Counted from the first letter of the stretch, positions 17,898 through 26,744 are shown. The stretch: DNA of 64,000 nt from Flavobacteriaceae bacterium PS02293 (GCA_029960045.1 JASCOV010000010.1:95299-159298), one strand, 5' to 3'. Numbers and translations are program-made. The notes: generated from the letters alone by a model not told the origin.

Positions 17898-20177
17898 ATG
17901 GAGACACAAAAATTTCAGTATGACAATAATATTGTCAGAGCATTTCTCTATGCGACTGTAACATTTGGAATTATAGGTTTTATTCTGGGGCTTACAGCAG
18001 CCCTGATGTTATTTTATCCTGAACTACCTGAATTTCTTTTTGGAACGGATGATACAACCATTCAAAGTTTAAGAAGCGGTAATATTCAAGGATTAATAAG
18101 CACTCAAGGAGCAATGGGATTTGGAAGGATCAGAATGTTGCATACGAGTGCTGTAATTTTTGCCTTTGTTTGTAATTCGTTTTTCTGTGGCGCTTATTAC
18201 AGTATGCAGCGGCTTTTGAAAACCAGAATGTATAGCGATACGCTTTCTTGGATCCATTTCTGGAGTTGGCAATTGATGATTATTGCTGTAGTCATCACAT
18301 TTTTAATGGGAATCAACACCTCTAAAGAATATGCCGAGCATGAATGGCCAATTGATATTCTAATCACTGTATCGTGGGTTATTTTCGGAATTAATATGTT
18401 TGGAACGATTATCAAACGTCGAGTTCGACATCTGTATGTTGCCATTTGGTTTTACATCGGAACTTGGATTGCTGTTGCGATGCTTCATATTTTCAATAAT
18501 TTAGAAGTTCCCTTATCCTTCACAGGATGGAAATCATATTCTGCTTATGCAGGCGTAAAAGATGCTTTGGTACAATGGTGGTACGGTCATAATGCAGTTG
18601 CGTTTGTACTTACAACGCCGGTTTTAGGATTAATGTATTATTTCTTACCAAAAGCAGCAGACCGTCCTGTATTTTCTTATAAATTATCAATCATTCACTT
18701 TTGGTCATTGATCTTTGTTTATCTATGGGCAGGACCGCACCATCTTCAGTACACAGCTTTACCAGCTTGGGCGCAGGCAGTTGGAACCGGCTTCTCCATT
18801 ATGCTGATTGCTCCATCCTGGGGTGGAATGTTGAATGGACTTTTAACATTAAGAGGTGCTTGGGATAAAGTAAGAGAAGAACCAATCTTGAAATTTTTTG
18901 TGGTTGCTGTAACTTGCTATGGTATGGCTACTTTCGAAGGTCCTCTTCTGGCTACAAAATCTTTAAATAAAATTGGCCATTATACCGACTGGGTAATTGG
19001 TCACGTGCACTTGGGAGCGTTAGGCTGGAATGGTTTTATGGCATTTGGAGTTATTTATTATTTGGTTCCGGTGATGTGGAGAACTGAAATCTGGTCTAAA
19101 AAATTAGCCAACTGGCATTTTTGGTTGGGAACTCTAGGAATTATTTTCTACGCAGTTCCAATGTATTTAGCAGGTTTTACACAAGGCTTGATGTGGAAAC
19201 AATTTAACCCGGACGGAACATTGGTTTATAAAAACTGGCTGGACACTGTTACCGCTATTTTACCCTATTTCAAAATGAGATTTTTAGGAGGATTATTTTA
19301 TCTAAGTGGTGCTATTTTGATGGTAATTAATGTTTATAAAACCATTAGAGTTGGTTCATTTCAAAAAAATGTTCCTGCAGAAGCTCCTGCTTTGGCTAAT
19401 GTCAGCAAATCCAGAAAACAAGGCGAAGGAATCCACCTTTGGCTGGAAAGAACACCACATCTTCTGTCAATCTTTGCATTTATAGCAATCGCTATTGGAG
19501 GATTAGTAGAAATTGTTCCAACCTTAACCATTAAGAGTAATTTACCACAGATATCATCTGTAAAGCCTTATTCACCACTTGAGTTGGAAGGTAGAGATCT
19601 TTATGTACGTGAAGGCTGTAATTCTTGTCATTCTCAAATGATCCGTCCTTTCCGAGATGAGGTTATGAGATTCGATGGAAAAAACGGACAATATTCTAAA
19701 GCTGGAGAATTTGTTTACGACCGACCATTTTTATGGGGTTCAAAAAGAACAGGACCAGATCTGCATCGTGAGGGTCAAAGAAATCCTGACTCTTGGCACT
19801 TCAAACATATGTACAATCCTAGAATAACTTCGGCAGGATCTATTATGCCACGTTTCCCTTGGTTAATTGCCAACAAACTGGATCGTTCTCAAATGGTAAA
19901 TAAATTATTATTAATGAAAAACAGTTTTGATGTTCCCTACACAAAAGCTGAAATTGATTCTGCAGACCATTGGGCAAACAACCAATCAAAAGCAATTGTC
20001 CAAAGAATTTTTTCTGAATCCGCAGACTTGAAGGATCAAATAGAACAAGAAAGAAAAGCAAAAGGAAATGCTTTTGTTCCTCTTGAACAAAGAGAAATCA
20101 TCGCTATGATCGCTTATCTGCAAAGACTGGGAACCGACATCAAAACTACAGAGATTAAAACTGCAAGTATCAAATAA
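17898..20177 (+). CDS. ccoNO: cbb3-type cytochrome c oxidase, fused subunits I and II
   Basis: Inner-membrane terminal oxidase subunit of 759 residues that reduces O2 with high affinity. The first about 500 residues are CcoN: heme b and CuB ligands are visible in RIRMLHTSAVIF, WWYGHNAVAF, AGPHHLQYTALPAWAQ and VIGHVHLGALGW. The last about 200 residues are CcoO with one c-heme site, GCNSCHSQM near residue 573, followed by the axial-Met region (SIMPRFPW). The fusion is usual in Bacteroidetes. ccoP follows after 23 bp; ccoS, ccoG, ccoH and ccoI are not adjacent. Confidence 0.95.
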   Translation: METQKFQYDNNIVRAFLYATVTFGIIGFILGLTAALMLFYPELPEFLFGTDDTTIQSLRSGNIQGLISTQGAMGFGRIRMLHTSAVIFAFVCNSFFCGAYYSMQRLLKTRMYSDTLSWIHFWSWQLMIIAVVITFLMGINTSKEYAEHEWPIDILITVSWVIFGINMFGTIIKRRVRHLYVAIWFYIGTWIAVAMLHIFNNLEVPLSFTGWKSYSAYAGVKDALVQWWYGHNAVAFVLTTPVLGLMYYFLPKAADRPVFSYKLSIIHFWSLIFVYLWAGPHHLQYTALPAWAQAVGTGFSIMLIAPSWGGMLNGLLTLRGAWDKVREEPILKFFVVAVTCYGMATFEGPLLATKSLNKIGHYTDWVIGHVHLGALGWNGFMAFGVIYYLVPVMWRTEIWSKKLANWHFWLGTLGIIFYAVPMYLAGFTQGLMWKQFNPDGTLVYKNWLDTVTAILPYFKMRFLGGLFYLSGAILMVINVYKTIRVGSFQKNVPAEAPALANVSKSRKQGEGIHLWLERTPHLLSIFAFIAIAIGGLVEIVPTLTIKSNLPQISSVKPYSPLELEGRDLYVREGCNSCHSQMIRPFRDEVMRFDGKNGQYSKAGEFVYDRPFLWGSKRTGPDLHREGQRNPDSWHFKHMYNPRITSAGSIMPRFPWLIANKLDRSQMVNKLLLMKNSFDVPYTKAEIDSADHWANNQSKAIVQRIFSESADLKDQIEQERKAKGNAFVPLEQREIIAMIAYLQRLGTDIKTTEIKTASIK

Positions 20178-20200
20178 TTAATCCTGAAATCTAAATTCAA

Positions 20201-21076
20201 ATGAAAACGAGAACGCCAATTTCCATCTATATTGTTTCCACTTTAATTTTCATCATAATTATTTTCGAAATTTCGGGTGATTCAGACTATTTGAAAACGC
20301 CAATCTTTTGGGGAATTATTGTTATAATGACTCTTCTGCTGTTGATTCTGAATTCTATAGCAGATTTAGTGGAAAATGCTAATTTCAAGCTTTTGTCTGA
20401 TGAAGAAAAACAGTTTTACTTAGCAGAAAAATCAATTCCTTATTTTCAAAAACTTTGGAATTCGGCTTTCAAAAAACAAACCTCTAAAGAAGAAAAAGAA
20501 ATCCTCATAGATCACGGTTTCGATGGCATTACAGAACTTGACAATGCGCTTCCTAAATGGTGGCTTGGATTGTTTTATTTTACAATTGCATCCTGTGTTG
20601 TTTATTTGATTGCATTTGCATTTACAGATTATGCGCATCCGGATGTAGAATATCAGAATGAAACAAGAATGCAGCTTGCTTCCATAAAAGACTATGAGAA
20701 AACCGCACCATCCATAGATATAGAAACTGCAACTTACAATGCAGATAATATTGCTGAAGGTGAACAGATTTTTAAAACCAACTGTATTTCTTGCCATTCA
20801 GACTCAGGTAAAGGTGGAATTGGTCCTAATCTTACTGACAAAAACTGGATTAATATCAAACAAAAAAGCCTCTTCAAAAATGTATTTTGGATGCTGGAAA
20901 ATGGTTCACCAAATAATCCTGCTATGCGACCTTTTATTAAAGAAGGAACCATTACAGGAAGAGACGCAGAGAAAGTAGCAGCTTACATCTATCATATTAA
21001 CCAAGAAAAATCTCCGATTACAGAAGCTCAGGGCGGTGCTGCACCACAAGGGGAAGAAGCGAATTGGCAAGAGTAA
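20201..21076 (+). CDS. ccoP: cbb3-type cytochrome c oxidase subunit III
   Basis: A 291-residue membrane-bound c-type cytochrome delivering electrons to CcoNO. Two N-terminal TM segments (residues about 7-55), a cytoplasmic linker, a third TM (PKWWLGLFYFTIASCVVYLI) and a single periplasmic heme site NCISCHSD near residue 195 with GIGPNLTDKNW after it. Proteobacterial CcoP has two hemes; the single-heme form is common in this phylum. It is the last gene before a bidirectional terminator. Confidence 0.93.
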   Translation: MKTRTPISIYIVSTLIFIIIIFEISGDSDYLKTPIFWGIIVIMTLLLLILNSIADLVENANFKLLSDEEKQFYLAEKSIPYFQKLWNSAFKKQTSKEEKEILIDHGFDGITELDNALPKWWLGLFYFTIASCVVYLIAFAFTDYAHPDVEYQNETRMQLASIKDYEKTAPSIDIETATYNADNIAEGEQIFKTNCISCHSDSGKGGIGPNLTDKNWINIKQKSLFKNVFWMLENGSPNNPAMRPFIKEGTITGRDAEKVAAYIYHINQEKSPITEAQGGAAPQGEEANWQE

Positions 21077-21136
21077 ATTAGATTATAAATCTTTAAGATA
21101 AATTCTCCATAGGAATTTCATTATAATTCCAAAGAC

Positions 21137-21170
21137 AAACAGCGCTAATAGAATCCTATTGGCGCTGTTT
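21137..21170. terminator. bidirectional terminator between ccoP and pgl
   Basis: AAACAGCGCTAATAG and CTATTGGCGCTGTTT form a 15-bp stem (one G-U) with a 4-nt loop, between the converging ccoP (+) and pgl (-) genes. Confidence 0.8.
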
Positions 21171-21196
21171 ACAATAATTAGTATTATTTTTTAATG

Positions 21197-21907
21197 CTAT
21201 CCTCTGGCTTCTTTATCCGTAAAAAACTGAAAGCTTTGTTTCTTATCGATTAATTGTAAAGGATACAATTTAGGATTATATTCTCCGTTCAAAACCTCAT
21301 TCAAAGCGTGTTTTTTGGATTCACCAAAAGCTACAACTAAGATATTCTCAGCTTTATTGATTATTGGCGCTGTCAAAGTGATTCTGAACATTTCCTGAGG
21401 TTTCAGATAATAGGCATCAACCCATTTTTGTTTTTCGTCCAAGATCTTTTCACCAGGAAATAATGAAGCCGTGTGACCATCATCTCCCATTCCAAGAAGA
21501 ATAAAATCAAAAATGCCTTGCTCTCCAAGCACGTTTTTAATTTCCTGTTCATATTCCTTTGCATAGTCTTCTGGTTCGATTCCATCTTTATACATCGGGA
21601 AAATATGATTTTTATTAACCGGAACGTGATCAAGCAGCGTTTCAAAAGTCATCTTTGCATTGCTTTTTTCATCTTCTAAGGAAACCCAACGTTCATCAAC
21701 CCAGAAAAAATAGACTTTACTCCACTCCACTTTTTGCGCATATTCTTCCGTTGCCAAAAGCTTAAAAATAACCTTCGGAGAAGAACCGCCGCTTAAAGCA
21801 ACTGTAAATTTATTATTTTTTTCAATCGATTTTTTTGAAAGCTCTACAAATGTATCAGCTGCTTTTTTATATAATGTATCCAGATTGTCAAATACTGTGA
21901 TATTCAT
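21197..21907 (-). CDS. pgl: 6-phosphogluconolactonase
   Basis: Hydrolyses 6-phosphogluconolactone to 6-phosphogluconate, the second step of the oxidative pentose phosphate pathway. The 236-residue length fits the DevB/SOL family. Visible motifs are VALSGGSSPK (phosphate-binding loop), FFWVDERWV, and LLGMGDDGHTASLFPG with the catalytic His. It starts 24 bp after zwf, making the order gnd-zwf-pgl. Confidence 0.94.
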   Translation of the reverse strand: MNITVFDNLDTLYKKAADTFVELSKKSIEKNNKFTVALSGGSSPKVIFKLLATEEYAQKVEWSKVYFFWVDERWVSLEDEKSNAKMTFETLLDHVPVNKNHIFPMYKDGIEPEDYAKEYEQEIKNVLGEQGIFDFILLGMGDDGHTASLFPGEKILDEKQKWVDAYYLKPQEMFRITLTAPIINKAENILVVAFGESKKHALNEVLNGEYNPKLYPLQLIDKKQSFQFFTDKEARG

Positions 21908-21931
21908 TTTTTTTAGTTTTAATTAATAATA

Positions 21932-23413
21932 TCAAACCCATTTGTGGCCTTGTCTTTCGACCAAGGCATTGCTGTCTTTTGGTCCCCAACTTCCTGCTTC
22001 GTAATTTGGAAAAGAAGGATCTTTCGTACTTTCCCAAGTTTCTTGAATTGTTTTTACAACATCCCAAGCTTCTTCTACTTGATCTGAACGCATAAACAAT
22101 GTCAAATCTCCCGAAAGCGCCTCAAGCAACAATGTTTCGTAAGCTTCCGGACTATTTTCCTGACAAGCAAAATCGTTGAAAACCATTTCTACAGGTTGCA
22201 AATCCAAAGAAAGTCCAGGTTTCTTCGACATAAACTGAAGTCTGATGTCCATAGATGGCTGAATATTAATAATCAATCTATTAGCCGATAATTGAGAAGG
22301 TCCATCAGAAAAAGTAGAATGAGGAAGCGGTCTGAACTGGATTGTAATATAAGAATGCTTTTCCTTCATCTTTTTCCCAGTACGAACATAGAATGGGACG
22401 TCTTGCCATCTTTCATTATCGAGATAGAATTTTATTGCCGCAAAAGTTTCGGTATTAGAATCTTTTGCAATTCCTTCTTCCTGACGATAACCTTTTGATT
22501 CAACACCATCAATTTTACTTTCACCATATTGTCCTCTCACGGCATAATGATCAACTTTATCAGAAGAAATTCTGCGAATAGATTTCAAAACATCCACTTT
22601 ACGATCTCTGATTTCGCCAGATTCCAAAGACTCTGGCGCTTCCATCGCAACCATACATAGGATTTGCAATAAGTGATTTTGAATCATATCTCTCAGCGCG
22701 CCAGTTTGCTCGTAAAAACTAGCTCTGCTTTCCACACCAACTTCTTCTGCTACAGTAATTTGAACCGATTCTATATGTCTGTGATTCCACAAAGGTTCAA
22801 AAATGGAATTTCCGAATCTAAACGCTAAAATATTCTGTACCGTTTCCTTACCTAAATAATGATCGATGCGGTAAATCTGCTCTTCTTCAAAGGTTTGAGA
22901 AAGAAGATCATTCAGTTCTATTGCAGATTTTTTATCGTGACCAAATGGTTTTTCTATGATGATTCTGTCTGTTGCAGGATCAGATGCAATGGAAGTTTTT
23001 TTAATATGACCGGAAATTACAGATACAAAATCAGGCGCTATCGACAAATAGAATAATCTGTTCCCTCTTGTCCCATAATCCTGATCATAACTTTCTAATT
23101 TCTGATTTAAATTAATGTAAGAATTTTCCTCGTCTAACTGATGTTGAAAGTACGTGATATGTTTTTGGAAATCTTCCCATTCTTTTGAAGTTACTTTTTT
23201 CCTTGAAAAGTTTTCCAGATTTTCCTTGATGTGATTTCTAAAATTTTCATCCGTATTTTCCGCTCTTCCTAAAGCAATTATATTAAATTGTTCCGGCAAT
23301 CTGTCATCAATAAATAAATTATAAAAGGCAGGAAAAAGTTTTCTTTTCGCCAAATCTCCTGTTGCACCAAAAATGATAATTGATGTAGGCTGTTTGATTT
23401 TATCTTCGCTCAT
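21932..23413 (-). CDS. zwf: glucose-6-phosphate 1-dehydrogenase
   Basis: Oxidises glucose 6-phosphate with NADP+. The 493-residue protein has the dinucleotide motif FGATGDLAKRKLFPA at the N-terminus, EKPFGHD, and the substrate/active-site signature YRIDHYLGKETVQN with the catalytic His and Lys. Length is normal. It lies 12 bp downstream of gnd. Confidence 0.97.
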   Translation of the reverse strand: MSEDKIKQPTSIIIFGATGDLAKRKLFPAFYNLFIDDRLPEQFNIIALGRAENTDENFRNHIKENLENFSRKKVTSKEWEDFQKHITYFQHQLDEENSYINLNQKLESYDQDYGTRGNRLFYLSIAPDFVSVISGHIKKTSIASDPATDRIIIEKPFGHDKKSAIELNDLLSQTFEEEQIYRIDHYLGKETVQNILAFRFGNSIFEPLWNHRHIESVQITVAEEVGVESRASFYEQTGALRDMIQNHLLQILCMVAMEAPESLESGEIRDRKVDVLKSIRRISSDKVDHYAVRGQYGESKIDGVESKGYRQEEGIAKDSNTETFAAIKFYLDNERWQDVPFYVRTGKKMKEKHSYITIQFRPLPHSTFSDGPSQLSANRLIINIQPSMDIRLQFMSKKPGLSLDLQPVEMVFNDFACQENSPEAYETLLLEALSGDLTLFMRSDQVEEAWDVVKTIQETWESTKDPSFPNYEAGSWGPKDSNALVERQGHKWV

Positions 23414-23425
23414 GATTCCCGAATA

Positions 23426-24844
23426 TTAATTATTTGAAGTTTTCCAAGATGTGTGAAAAACACCTTCCCTATCAATTCTTTGATAAGTGTGTGCTCCAAA
23501 ATAATCACGTTGAGCCTGAATTAAATTCACCGGTAAAGATTCCGTTGTATAAGCATCAAAATATCCCAATGTGGTTTGAATTCCTAAACCTGAGATTCCG
23601 TTTGAAGCTGCGAAAGCTGCGGTTTTTCTTAATGAAGAAATTTTATCTTTTACGATTTCAGAAATCGCTTTATCCAATAAAATATTAGATAGATTCTTGT
23701 CCTTAGAATATGCCTGATAGAATTTTTCTAATAAAACAGAACGAATAATACATCCGCCTCTCCAGATTTTCACAACATCTTTCAACGGAATTTCAAACTT
23801 ATATTCTTCGGATGCTTTTACCAATAATGCCAAACCTTGAGCATAGCTGATTAAAGTAGCCAAATACAGCGCATCACCAACTTCTTTGATGAAAAGTTCT
23901 GTATTTTCCGGAGTTGAAATTTCATTTTTAGAATATAATTGAGAAGCCTGAACACGCTCATCTTTGTAAGCAGACAAAATTCTTGAAGTAACTGCGATAT
24001 CGATCGTCGGGATAGAAACGCCAATTTCCATAGCTTGCTCAGAAGTCCATTTTCCGGTTCCTTTTGCGCCAGCTTTGTCTAAGATTTGGTCAACAAGATA
24101 ACCGTCTGTCAAATCATCTTTTTGTTGGAAAATATCCCTTGTGATTTCAATTAGGAATGAGTTCATTTCACCTTCATTCCAAGTTTTGAAAACTTGATAT
24201 AGCTGGTCGTTATTAAGATTCGCTCCTTTTCTTAACAAGTCGTAAGCTTCACTGATGAGTTGCATGATTGCATATTCAATTCCGTTGTGAACCATTTTCA
24301 CATAGTTTCCGGCAGAACCTTTCCCCATATAAGCTGTACAAGCCTCGCCATCAACTTTTGCAGAAATCGCCTCCAACATCGGCTGAAGATGATTGAAAGC
24401 TTGCAAATCTCCACCAGGCATAATACTTGGACCTCTTCTAGCACCTTGTTCTCCGCCGGAAACGCCCATTCCCATAAAGTGAAGATCTTTTGAAGCCAGT
24501 TCAGCAATACGTCTGTCGGTATCCTTGAAGTAAGAATTTCCTGCATCTATAACGATATCACCTTTGCTCAAAAGCGGCGTGATACTTCCTAAAACTGCAT
24601 CTACAGGTTTTCCTGCAGGAACCATCAGAATAATTTTTCTCGGAGTTTCCAATGCAGATACGAAATCTTCCAAAGAAGCAGTTCCTAAAACTGTTGTTCC
24701 TGGAGTTGCACCTGCGTGAAGTTCTTTTACTTTTTCTACATCGAGGTCAAAACCCGCAACAGAGAAACCGTTGTCGGCAATATTATAAAGGAGATTTCTC
24801 CCCATCACTCCGAGGCCAATCACCCCGTAATTATGTCTTTCCAT
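23426..24844 (-). CDS. gnd: 6-phosphogluconate dehydrogenase (decarboxylating)
   Basis: Converts 6-phosphogluconate to ribulose 5-phosphate with NADP+ reduction and CO2 release. The 472-residue enzyme has the Rossmann motif GLGVMGRN, the substrate-binding GVSGGEQGARRGPSIMPGG region and the catalytic Lys in VKMVHNGIEY. It is first in the gnd-zwf-pgl operon. The 190 bp upstream show AT-rich sequence only, up to the Y1 terminator. Confidence 0.97.
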   Translation of the reverse strand: MERHNYGVIGLGVMGRNLLYNIADNGFSVAGFDLDVEKVKELHAGATPGTTVLGTASLEDFVSALETPRKIILMVPAGKPVDAVLGSITPLLSKGDIVIDAGNSYFKDTDRRIAELASKDLHFMGMGVSGGEQGARRGPSIMPGGDLQAFNHLQPMLEAISAKVDGEACTAYMGKGSAGNYVKMVHNGIEYAIMQLISEAYDLLRKGANLNNDQLYQVFKTWNEGEMNSFLIEITRDIFQQKDDLTDGYLVDQILDKAGAKGTGKWTSEQAMEIGVSIPTIDIAVTSRILSAYKDERVQASQLYSKNEISTPENTELFIKEVGDALYLATLISYAQGLALLVKASEEYKFEIPLKDVVKIWRGGCIIRSVLLEKFYQAYSKDKNLSNILLDKAISEIVKDKISSLRKTAAFAASNGISGLGIQTTLGYFDAYTTESLPVNLIQAQRDYFGAHTYQRIDREGVFHTSWKTSNN

Positions 24845-25040
24845 TTTTATTTGATATTATTTTTACAAGCAATAAATTTACGGAAATGCTTATCATTAAA
24901 AAAATAATCCAGAAAATTGTTTGGATTATTTTGATAGTTTTAATCCATAAATAAATCTCTAATTTTATAAAAATTATTATTCAGGAGAATTAAATAAATA
25001 ATAGAAAATATTGAAACTCTATTCATATTAATATAAAAAA

Positions 25041-25060
25041 CCTACTCATTATAGAATAGG
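25041..25060 (-). terminator. terminator after Y-RNA-like element Y1
   Basis: On the minus strand CCTATTC pairs with GAGTAGG (7 bp, one G-U), followed by six T (25035-25040). It ends the transcript carrying Y1 and the upstream RNA island genes. Confidence 0.7.
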
Positions 25061-25072
25061 TCTTTTTTATTA

Positions 25073-25205
25073 AATCAAGGTAAAAAATTAAGAATCTTCA
25101 TTTGCTCTACCGGACTGAGCTACTTTTTCCCGAAGAAAAAGACAGGAATCGAACCTGCGACACAATGTTTGGATACGAAGTATAATTCTAAGACGACACT
25201 TGATT
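25073..25205 (-). ncRNA. Y-RNA-like RNA Y1 with full tRNA mimic
   Basis: Outer helix AATCAAG/CTTGATT joins the ends; next come the strands GTGTCGT and TTTTTTACC, then an inner helix TTAGAAT/ATTCTTAA with one bulge. The internal part reads like a permuted tRNA: T arm at 25142-25158 (GCAGG-TTCGATT-CCTGT), a 7-bp acceptor-like stem CTTTTTC/GAAAAAG (25123-25141) capped by a 5-nt loop, and a D arm at 25104-25120 (GCTC/GAGC with GG in the loop). This is the layout expected of YrlA-type bacterial Y RNAs, which partner Rsr. The assignment is inferred from structure and from the nearby TROVE gene. Confidence 0.7.
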
Positions 25206-25213
25206 ATTTTATT

Positions 25214-26059
25214 TTAAATTTCTTCTTCAGCAATAAATGTTCTTATAATTGGACGAATTTTTGCATTTTCAGGGTGATAATTCATTCCAAAACTTTTCCA
25301 CCCAGAAGACCAATACAACATCATTTCTTTAAGATAAGGAACGTCTTTTGTTTTATCATATTTAAAATTCTGATCAAAAATTTCTTGCACTTCTGATAAT
25401 AATTCAGGATAAAACATTTGGTCTTCCTCATCAAAAACCTCAACATAAATATAAAGATGATTTCTGATTTCATTTAACAAATAAGTTCTAAAATCCCATC
25501 CCATTGTCGCAATATCAGAACCTCTAACTGAAAGAATTGGCTTCCATTTAAGATTTTCATCACTTACTAAAAATCGAGTTCCCTTTAATGGCAGAAGTTT
25601 TGGAATGTGAGAAAACCATTCATCAAAAATTTCTTTTCTCTTTGCTTCGGATTTTGGTTTTATTCCCCATGATTTCAACCAAACTTTATTCACAGAATCA
25701 ATATCATCAAACATCCATTGATAAGGTTCTTTCATTGTTTTTAAAATTTCTTCTTCGTCTTCCAACCAATTGTAAAAGAAAGTACATTCTTCAGAAATTA
25801 TTTCACTCTCCTCTTCATATTCTACAATTTCTTTTTTATCAATAGCGTGAAGAATTTTCAAGAACTCACGATGCTCAGATGTAAATCTTACAGAATATTT
25901 TAATTCAATAAAATCAATTTGTTCTTCACTGAGAGGCTGCCATTTGGCTCCATAAAATCCTTTCTGGCAAGTATTTTCACTCCACAATCTTTCTGTTCGC
26001 TCTTTTAGCCAATATAAAAATTCTGTCAAATTCTCAGGTATGTTCATATTTTTTTTCAT
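25214..26059 (-). CDS. SMI1/KNR4 (SUKH) family-like protein
   Basis: A 281-residue, acidic, soluble protein. The N-terminal WQPLSEEQIDFIELKYSVRFTSEHREFLKIL resembles the start of SUKH/SMI1-KNR4 domains (a Trp-Pro region, then an E...G/F..EY..FL block), and GWDFRTYLLNEIRNHLYIYVEV is compatible with that fold. SUKH proteins are often immunity proteins or regulatory adaptors. It lies inside the RNA island between Y3 (which ends 7 bp before its ATG) and Y1, so its transcript starts with a Y-RNA-like structure. Its role in the island is unknown. Confidence 0.65.
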   Translation of the reverse strand: MKKNMNIPENLTEFLYWLKERTERLWSENTCQKGFYGAKWQPLSEEQIDFIELKYSVRFTSEHREFLKILHAIDKKEIVEYEEESEIISEECTFFYNWLEDEEEILKTMKEPYQWMFDDIDSVNKVWLKSWGIKPKSEAKRKEIFDEWFSHIPKLLPLKGTRFLVSDENLKWKPILSVRGSDIATMGWDFRTYLLNEIRNHLYIYVEVFDEEDQMFYPELLSEVQEIFDQNFKYDKTKDVPYLKEMMLYWSSGWKSFGMNYHPENAKIRPIIRTFIAEEEI

Positions 26060-26065
26060 TTTAAA

Positions 26066-26176
26066 AAAGAGGTAAAATTCGATAAAACTATCTTAAACAA
26101 GACATTGAGACCTGCTTTTGGAGTTGAACCAAGATCATAAGATTTACCGAAGTAAGTTTTCTCTACGACACTCCTT
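26066..26176 (-). ncRNA. Y-RNA-like RNA Y3 (T arm only), in the leader of the SUKH gene
   Basis: Outer helix AAGGAG/CTCTTT, then the signature strands GTGTCGT and TTTTACC, inner helix AAAACT/AGTTTT. A T-arm-like hairpin TTGG-TTCAACT-CCAA is at 26118-26132. No D arm is evident. It ends 7 bp upstream of the SUKH ATG, so it could be a 5' leader structure as well as a separate RNA. Confidence 0.5.
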
Positions 26177-26184
26177 ATTTTTTA

Positions 26185-26317
26185 AATCAAGGTAAAAAAT
26201 TAAGAATCTTCATTTGCTCTACCGGACTGAGCTACTTTTTCCTTAAGAAAAAGACAGGAATCGAACCTGCGACACAATGTTTGGATACGAAGTATGATTC
26301 TAAAATGACACTTGATT
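26185..26317 (-). ncRNA. Y-RNA-like RNA Y2 with full tRNA mimic
   Basis: Nearly identical to Y1 over its whole length: outer helix AATCAAG/CTTGATT, T arm GCAGG-TTCGATT-CCTGT, capped stem CTTTTTC/GAAAAAG, D arm GCTC/GAGC, and the TTTTTTACC strand. The cap differs (TTAAG here, TTCGG in Y1) while both stem strands are unchanged, and the 5' signature is GTGTCAT. The loop-only change supports a real structured RNA. Confidence 0.68.
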
Positions 26318-26335
26318 ATTTTATATTTTTTAAAA

Positions 26336-26403
26336 ATCGAGCAACAAATTTGAAAGAGGCTTTACAATTTGGATACGAAGTAACTCTTTCTTACGGCATC
26401 GAT
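26336..26403 (-). ncRNA. short Y-RNA-like RNA Y5, no tRNA mimic
   Basis: Outer helix ATCGA/TCGAT, signature strand ATGCCGTA opposite TTTGTTGC, then a perfect 7-bp inner helix GAAAGAG/CTCTTTC. The loop contains TACTTCG and a small TTAC/GTAA pairing. It is about 68 nt and lacks both T and D arms. Confidence 0.5.
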
Positions 26404-26405
26404 AT

Positions 26406-26494
26406 AAGTAAGGTAAAAAGTCAAACAGAGACCTACAGGATTCGAACCTGCTTTATCATCCAACGAAGTAACTCTGTTTTTACGACACTTACTT
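26406..26494 (-). ncRNA. Y-RNA-like RNA Y4 (T arm only)
   Basis: Outer helix AAGTAAG/CTTACTT (7 bp), signature strands GTGTCGT and TTTTTACC, inner helix AACAGAG/CTCTGTT (7 bp). A T arm GCAGG-TTCGAAT-CCTGT is at 26435-26451. There is no D arm. It lies directly upstream (in transcription) of Y5. Confidence 0.6.
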
Positions 26495-26531
26495 TTTTAA
26501 GTTTTTATGGTTATTGTTTTTATTTTGTAAA

Positions 26532-26603
26532 ATCGAGCAACTTGTAAAAAGAGTTTTTGGTTTCAATTGGAAGTCGAAGTAGCTCTTTTCTTACGGCATC
26601 GAT
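26532..26603 (-). ncRNA. short Y-RNA-like RNA Y6, no tRNA mimic
   Basis: Same plan as Y5: outer helix ATCGA/TCGAT, ATGCCGTA strand opposite AGTTGC, inner helix AAAAGAG/CTCTTTT, and a loop with TACTTCG. About 72 nt. Confidence 0.5.
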
Positions 26604-26611
26604 GGTTTTTG

Positions 26612-26744
26612 AAGTAAGGTAAAAAATCAAACAGACACTTACTTACAGAGCGTTACCAATTACGCTATCCCGAATTATCGGAACAGGATTCGAACCTGTA
26701 TGCTGTACCCAAACGAAGAAATTCTGTTTTTACGACACTTACTT
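26612..26744 (-). ncRNA. Y-RNA-like RNA Y7 with full tRNA mimic
   Basis: Outer helix AAGTAAG/CTTACTT, signature strands GTGTCGT and TTTTTTACC, inner helix AACAGA/TCTGTT. Inside are a T arm ACAGG-TTCGAAT-CCTGT (26683-26699), a short capped stem CCGA/TCGG (26670-26681) and a D arm GCGT-AATTGGTA-ACGC (26650-26665). The sequence differs from Y1/Y2 at most positions but keeps every helix, which supports the model. Its 5' outer strand contains the stop codon of the preceding 75-residue ORF. Confidence 0.68.

Noticed and set aside
26060..26744. Regularly repeated blocks that could be taken for a CRISPR array.
   Set aside because: Repeats differ in sequence and length, conserve paired helices and tRNA-like arms, and have no cas genes nearby; they are structured RNA elements.
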